From NCBI GenBank assembly GCA_023897205.1, contig JAHWDD010000007.1, positions 3,224,001 to 3,288,000 of the forward strand: a stretch of 64,000 nt of DNA. The letters run 5' to 3'. Shown in pieces: positions 58,185-64,000 of the stretch. Source of the DNA: Exophiala sp. HKRS030. Its lineage: Eukaryota; Ascomycota; Eurotiomycetes; Chaetothyriales; Herpotrichiellaceae. Both the position numbers and the translations under genes were made by a program. The notes under the pieces are model-generated. The model was not told the DNA's origin, searched no databases, and saw only the letters and a list, made by a program, of their open reading frames with translations. Within the stretch, counting starts at the first letter, position 1. Each line of letters opens with the position of its first letter.

Positions 58185-61008
58185 TTCGCAAAGGTATTAA
58201 GTACGTGGGTAAACGAGTGGCTAAGGTCAATGACCTAAAAAACAACGAAGTGGCTCGAAAAGAGTGGCAGATTGAAAATTCAATCAGATATCGACAAAAT
58301 GGTATCAGGTTAAGGAAAAGAGAGAAGATCGCCCAACCGAGGGATTGGGAAAGGTTCTTATGTCGATACTCTACTCTGTAATTGGCCTTGGCCTTCCATT
58401 AGCGAGATATCGGGTGATTTCGATCGAATGAGTATTGAAATGCCTTGTCCAAAGCTGGGGATGGATACACAAGACCAAATCGGTTGGATCGTTGAGCTCA
58501 GAGAGATGCTCATTCGTAGGTCCCTACAAGAGATCCAGTGCCTGCGTCTCCATTCGAACAATGGTTCAATTAGGCATCGTTAGGAGCGGATGAACACAGA
58601 CGAGGTACAAGCCATCACCAGAAGCGCCAGTGTAGGTGGATCTGTGAAATGGCCATAGCTGGTGAATCCAGGTAGCCACGAGGTGGGAACCCACTGTGTT
58701 GATACATCAAGAGGGTGAGTTAATCTCAAGCACTATGGTCTAGGACGTCAAGAATTGCTTGAGAAAGGAGCCTGTGACCCACCACTGAACATAGTCTTGG
58801 GTTCTTGAGCTGGTCCCGAAACAGTTGTGGCAAATATACATACTTAGTAGTAGTCTGCGCATTGTTGCGGGATCGACTCCGTGCGGCTCGTGGGGCTTCG
58901 CAGCACCCGGTCGGCAATTGACGTGGCAGATTTGACAGCAAACTTGGAGCAACAGTGGGCACCTCTCTCGTATCTCTTGACTCGTTGAGGTTGTAATGTT
59001 CGGGACAGGCGAACATTGACAACAGAGGAACATGGCCTACGCCGAATCGTGGACAACCTCGGACGTGTCGTCCAAACTTACAATTCGCCAGGTTTGTTGC
59101 AGTCATTAGGCCATATGTGTCGTCCGTTTCGCAGGCGCCATTGCGCAGAGCTTTGCCAGGACAGGATCAGGGCCCAATGAAAATTCCAAGATCTGTTGAC
59201 CAAGTTTCAATCTCTTCACGATGAAGGCGTTGGCGAGAAACAGCAATTGTTCGCACTCAAGGGGAACATGTCTTGGTTGGACCCGTGACAACAGAAGTTG
59301 ACCAATTGATCAATGAGATTCATGTTAGAGGTGGAACTAGAGAGGTTGTCCCAAGACTATTGTCCCAATCTCGCACGCGGCAAGAGTTTGAACAGACTAA
59401 GAAATGCTCCATTTAGCGGACATAAAGCAGAGCTCTGGGCATCTGAGATGACCCTGTCCCATGTCCCTGTTGGACTCGTCGGTTGCAGGCCATCCACTCG
59501 TTGAGCTAAGAAGTAAAGTTTTCGATATGCTATCAGAACGCGTCAGTGCCCGCCGTTAGGGGCTCTTTAGCCCCACCAGCGATTCGAGGCACACCCCGAC
59601 TTGGTTGAAGTTGCAACAGTAGATGGCTGTGTGTTGGGAGAACTCAGTGGACCGTTAGGCGAAGGGGCAGAAAGTTCAGCGTCCTGGATAGGTTTGTTGT
59701 GTTTTATGTCATTGAGAGGGTTTCAATCTATCCTTGTACAGTCGTGGCGTTGAGGGAGTGAAATTTGGCTAGGAGTGTTTCCTTGCAGAGTGGTCCATCC
59801 GCTGAGTATCTATTGTACTCGATCTCTCCCTGGCGTAGCGATGCAACTCACTTGCTTACATAAATGCACTGGTGAGAATAACGACGAGGGCCATGATCTG
59901 ATGTGGAGCACGAGACTCGATCGTTCAGGGAGCAAGAGCGGGGGAAATTGCAGTCGCAGATTTTGGTGGTCGCCAAGCAGCGGATAATTAGGAGGTCTCA
60001 CACCAGAGTCCTCATTCATGCGAGTGATAGCAGGAGGATACGAGGTGTACGAGTCATTTGCCAAAGCAGAGACAACACTCTCGCATGGTACCTAGTCTAG
60101 ACCTTTGAATTTATTGTTGTTGTCGTTGGCTTTTAGACGTGAGGCCCTGACCACTTTTTGATCTTTAGAAAGGCAGTCACGATTCACTCTCTTCTGGGGG
60201 CACCTTCCATGGGCAACTTCTAGGCTGCACCTGCCTCGGCCAGAATTTCTAAATCATGCCAAGCTTTGGCCAAGAGATTCGGCCAGGCACAAGCTATTGT
60301 CAAATTGTCGACGAATTCAAACCTGCGCTTGTGAAACCACACCACATACTCCGTACACACAAACAGAACGAGAGTTGAGTGTCGAATGTCAAGGCCGGAA
60401 GCAAGGCAAACTTGTTGCTAACGAGGCTTGACTCCCTCTCCAGAAGCATCACTTTGCTCTGTACCAAGGTCACGGAGTTTCGTCGTCTGTGTCTCAGCTT
60501 ACAATATCGTTAAACTCGAATTCATAATTTTTCATGCACAATATTTCCGCTGCATCCGAGCTCTTCATTCGAGCTTCTAGCCTGGTTTCAAATTTCCAGA
60601 ACCGACCTCGAGGTAACCAGCCCCTGTGGAACCCCCTACAAACGGTCTACTCCGTATATTGTTTCGTCCGCATCCGTCACGAACCCCGTCGGGCGTAGAC
60701 TCTTTCTGGATGTTTCTCGCCTGTTGCGGCTCCACCTACCTCAAATCTTCAACCTACTGTAGCTTGATCTCTTTTCAGCCAAGTCACAGAACAGTTCCTG
60801 TGGCCAAACGCCTTGGACGAAGCATCACTGGTTAACTGCAAATTCCTTCAATTCAGCATTGCTCGGCTTGCTTTTGTCACATTTTTGCCGATAGTACCAT
60901 TGCAATTACCGAACGCAGGTCGGTTTCCATAGCAATTGTACCAGGAAAACCATCTTCAACCAAGTTGCGACAAATCTCTGCAAGCTTGAATGCAAGATTT
61001 TAGTCTTG
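58185..61008. other. Intergenic region (2.8 kb)
   Basis: No recognisable gene on either strand. It has a GGGGCTCTTTAGCCCC hairpin at about 59559-59574 and two TACTCCGTA copies (60347-60355, 60648-60656). The frames around 58726-59106 are short and Cys/Arg-rich without a family match. The right end should be the promoter of the following methyltransferase. Confidence 0.5.
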
Positions 61009-62126
61009 ATGCCGGAAAGCGAAGTATGGGCATCTGCGCAACCACCAGGCTTGACCCAGTCTGCGCTGCTGCATGGTAAGTCTACTTAGACGGAGACGGC
61101 CCCTTTCATTGATCCTCCATTTTTTCTCTCACGCTTCACCCATGTCCAAGATTCGCAAAATGATTTTTCTGTCTTGTAGTACACGATCTTCCTCAACTCT
61201 ATCAAAGACCGTCGGCATCAGACCTTCTCAAAGCTCTCGATCTCCTCTCAACAGACCCACCAAATTTCACCAACAATAATCCCACCAAAAATAGGCAGAG
61301 AGTGGGAGAACAAGGTGTACCGGCGTATTTGACCTCCGTCATATCATCCAGCCTGAGCTGGATTGATGATGACCAAATCAAGGAGTCGATTTGGTCTGCT
61401 GCAAGTTCGAGGCTGAGTGAGCGTTCTGGACGGAATGCGAGGCCTGCCCTGACCAGAACTTTTGTCGTTAATGACGATCTCACTTTCGCAATCCACGAGC
61501 CGTCACTGACCGAAGACAACCTTGGTCTCAAGACATGGACTTCTTCTCTTTTGCTTGCCCAGCGTTTGCCAGAACTTCGTGAATATCTTCCAAAGGACTA
61601 CCATCGTGTCCTTGAACTGGGCGCTGGTACGGGGCTTGTAGGCATGGCTGCCGCCGCCATGTGGGAGACTGATGTTTTATTGACAGACTTGCCTGAAATT
61701 GTCCCGAATTTGGCCAAGAACCTTGAGCATAATGCCAATCTGATCCAGAGCCACAATGGATCTGTTCATGCTCGCGTCCTGGACTGGAATGATGAGACAG
61801 ATGTTGCTCATGAGGAAGAAGATAAGTTCATGGTTATTGTTGCAGCTGATCCTATCTACTCGACGGATCATCCTAAAATGCTCGTCGATACAGTCTGTCG
61901 ATGGCTTCATCCTTCGCAGTCTGCCCGCTTCATCGTTGAGCTCCCACTTCGTGACAGGTATGACCAAGAACGACAAGCTCTGAAAGACAATCTGCGTGAC
62001 AACAAGTTTGCTCTCGTGGCAGAAGGCGTGGACAAAGGCTTTGATGACTGGCAAGGGCTCGATGGCCAACCTATCGAGGTCCAATGCTGGTGGAGTGTCT
62101 GGCAGCCTGGGACCTGGAGAGACTGA
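61009..62126 (+). CDS. FAM86/METTL21-type protein methyltransferase (Efm family-like)
   Basis: Exons 61009-61075 and 61180-62126, with a 104-base GTAAGT..TAG intron, give 337 residues. Motif I is VLELGAGTGLVGMAA (about residues 175-190), followed by TDLPEIVPNLAKNLEHN, RVLDWND and a DPIY motif (AADPIYSTDHP, about residues 253-263) that matches the (D/E)XX(Y/F) signature of the seven-beta-strand protein lysine methyltransferases. Yeast relatives (Efm2, Efm3) methylate eEF2 or eEF3, and human FAM86A modifies eEF2. The N-terminal helical part (about residues 1-115) is less conserved. Which factor it modifies is not known. Confidence 0.85.
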
Positions 62127-62769
62127 TCATGGTTTCCTGTCTCCATCATTTGTCAGAGAGAAAATGAAGGTCGGTCAATCTGGCTACACGCAACCCACGA
62201 TCGTAGCGATTGAGTAGTCTGCGGCTCGCTATTGCAGCATTGCAATGCTAGAAGATGCTCTGAACTGACGCCAGTCTCGCTATCCATGCGTACTTCCCAG
62301 GGGGCGAAGGTTCTCTCGGGATACAGATTTAATGCGCACCTTGTCTCACACCAACCAAGAACATGCCCTATCAAGCGCCAGAAAATAGTGGCCAATCTCA
62401 AAGCAATAAAACCTTTGCTCGTTACAGCATGGGCAGCGCAAAACAAAACCATGAAAGCATCCTTGTCCGACGATCGCCCCTTGAGGGCGAACACTTCTGA
62501 ATCATTTGTCTTGCAATCCCGTGACCGTCATGGAACTTTTCACATGCATCGCAATACTGTGCAATCGCAGCGCAACTCTTGAGATTCTGCTGAACACCGA
62601 ACCCACATTCTCCCTTAGGATCGAACCTGCTGTCCATAATTTACTCCGGCCACAAAGTCACCCAATCCAAAACTCCACAATTCGATATGGCCGCTCGCCC
62701 CAATGCAAGTATTTTAAAACCGTCGTCGATGCTTTTAATCCCATCCATCGTGAAAAAGATGGCATCGGT
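62127..62769. other. Convergent 3' region between methyltransferase and RPB10
   Basis: About 640 bases, tail to tail. No gene or RNA is recognised. Confidence 0.5.
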
Positions 62770-63251
62770 TTATTGTGTCTTTAGTCGTCGCTCAGCAGGA
62801 TCGTATCTGTATCAAACGTGCAAACATCAGTACAAGTCGGCTGATCCCCAACGTCCAAAAAGGGTATGCTCTGGATAAGGATAATCATGGGAAGAGGATA
62901 ACCACATACTGTAGTAACTTTTCAATCAAATCCACATGTGTCATCAGCATGCGGCGGCAACAGTATCGCTTCGCGCCGACTTGGTCCATCGCTTCACTGT
63001 TTTATGCAACCGCGTTAGATCTTCCATCTATTTCCGCATGTCGCAGAGTTCCGTGAGGATTGATATAGTGTATTGGCTCGGGGCAGACTCACCCATCGGG
63101 CATGCCGCCCTCTAATAACTTCATGTAGCGCTCCCAGATATCGGCAATCACCTGTAAAGGCTCGGTGTTAGTCGACAAATCGAACAAGGCGCACGATTGC
63201 TGGTGGCGGACTTGCCTTCCCACAGGAGAAACAGCGAATTGGGATAATCAT
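62770..63251 (-). CDS. RPB10: RPB10, shared subunit ABC10-beta of RNA polymerases I, II and III
   Basis: Four exons on the minus strand, 63216-63251, 63093-63151, 62910-62996 and 62770-62806, total 73 codons (72 residues). The protein begins [12 protein letters not shown] and continues [36 protein letters not shown] and LQYDPAERR. The Cys residues CFSC and CC form the zinc site of this family. It caps the assembly platform of all three nuclear polymerases. No exon is long enough to be noticed by length. Introns 2 and 3 are GT..AG, whereas intron 1 (63152-63215) starts with GC (AAG/GCAAGT) and ends with a CTAAC branch and CAG. The length matches the usual 70-79 residues. Confidence 0.92.
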
Positions 63252-64000
63252 GTTGAAGGAGGTTTGGAAGATGAGGTTGTGGAATCTAGATTGATGTGTC
63301 GCGGTGTTGGATTGCAAATGCGCAGGATACAATCTTCTAGGTATTCTGGGACTTTTTCTTTCGATGCCCTTACAGAAGCGGCGCAGTTGGAGAAAGATTT
63401 CCCCGTAGTTCCCGTTACCGCTTGGCGCAGATTGGTCAGGTGCCTGGTGGTCACGTGTTGCCGATGGGAGACTCCGAATCCCAAGGCTACCCACAAGGCT
63501 GTCTACATGTTTCCCTTCTCGTTTGGCCGATTTTGTCCAGGGAGACGCAACTTAAATCAAACAACGTCATGAATGCTTTCAGGAAAAGCAAATAACAGGT
63601 TCAAAACACCCTGTCGGGCCCTAGGCTCCCTATCTGACTTTGCGTGTATCCACATGCAACGGATTCCGACCCGACTTCACATAGCAGTACTTTTGTGTTT
63701 CATCACGGGTTATCGATCTCGCTGTTGCTTGCAAGAAGTTGAAGACTTTCTTGAGATATTCCCGCAACTTGCGAGTTTTTCGAAGAGTCTAGCACTGACC
63801 ATTGAGAAGATCACTTCTCCCAGGGCATATGCCACCTTTTCATGTCTCCCATCTGGTCTTGAATTACGATCCGTACGCCTTCTTCCAAGCGTAGCAGAGA
63901 CATATCACAAATCGACGAGCAAAGCGGTCGTACTTCTAACAGGATAAGCCTCCTATATATCACCGAGAACTTATCAACACGTGAGGACTGGAGCTCTGAT
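63252..64000. promoter_or_regulatory. Region upstream of RPB10 to the window end
   Basis: About 750 bases. It must hold the RPB10 promoter; no TATA box is evident. A CACGTG (E-box-like) sits near 63455. A plus frame of 124 codons (63573-63947) has no recognised domain and is not called. Confidence 0.4.

Noticed and set aside
63573..63947. 124-codon plus-strand ORF at the right end
   Set aside because: No recognisable domain or promoter; it could be part of a gene beyond the window but cannot be supported.

Overview
This window is nuclear DNA of a filamentous ascomycete (Pezizomycotina). The evidence is short spliceosomal introns of about 45-115 bases with GT..CTAAC/CTGAC..AG signals, conserved fungal housekeeping genes, a repeat block stripped of CpA/TpG as left by repeat-induced point mutation (RIP), and long low-complexity intergenic spacers. 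The class cannot be fixed from sequence reading alone; Eurotiomycetes or Dothideomycetes are my best guesses. The sequence is a draft: there is a 100-N gap at 15231-15330, and several otherwise intact genes carry single-base losses.

Layout. 1-877 (-): 5' end of FMP27/Hobbit, a bridge-like lipid transfer protein, cut by the window edge. 2953-3763 (-): small four-helix membrane protein. 4263-6198 (+): eIF4B. 7005-13259 (+): TFC3, the B-block subunit of TFIIIC. 13260-17665: gene-poor, with a 21-codon ORF behind a good TATA box, the gap and the RIP-degraded block. 17666-20646 (-): KHA1-type K+/H+ antiporter. 22316-23246 (-): secreted NTF2-like protein. 24406-26240 (-): PHD-finger protein. 30885-32429 (-): UBX-domain (FAF2/Ucp10) protein. 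33798-36215 (+): PAN3. 37498-38331 (-): LSM7. 41731-43684 (+): Zn2Cys6 protein. 45038-46200 (+): intradiol dioxygenase. 46654-47886 (-): ABM-type alpha/beta-barrel protein. 48754-50643 (+): homogentisate 1,2-dioxygenase. 51194-52521 (-): secreted MRJP/yellow-like protein. 54786-55634 (-): class I methyltransferase. 57037-58184 (-): a second secreted NTF2-like protein. 61009-62126 (+): FAM86/METTL21-type methyltransferase. 62770-63251 (-): RPB10, a 72-residue gene in four small exons.

Functionally the window is mostly core RNA biology: pol III assembly factor TFC3, shared polymerase subunit RPB10, LSM7 for U6/mRNA decay, PAN3 for deadenylation and eIF4B for translation. Between 45 and 52.6 kb lies an accessory stretch with two ring-cleavage dioxygenases flanking an ABM-fold gene and followed by a secreted MRJP protein. 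This could be a small aromatic-degradation group. No CRISPR, plasmid, phage or convincing intact transposon is present. I see no clear evidence of a wholly new system. The points most worth a second look are the aromatic gene group, a nine-base motif (TACTCCGTA) enriched at least 11 times and only in non-coding DNA, the GC-AG intron of RPB10, the 21-codon ORF, and the pattern of one-base losses.
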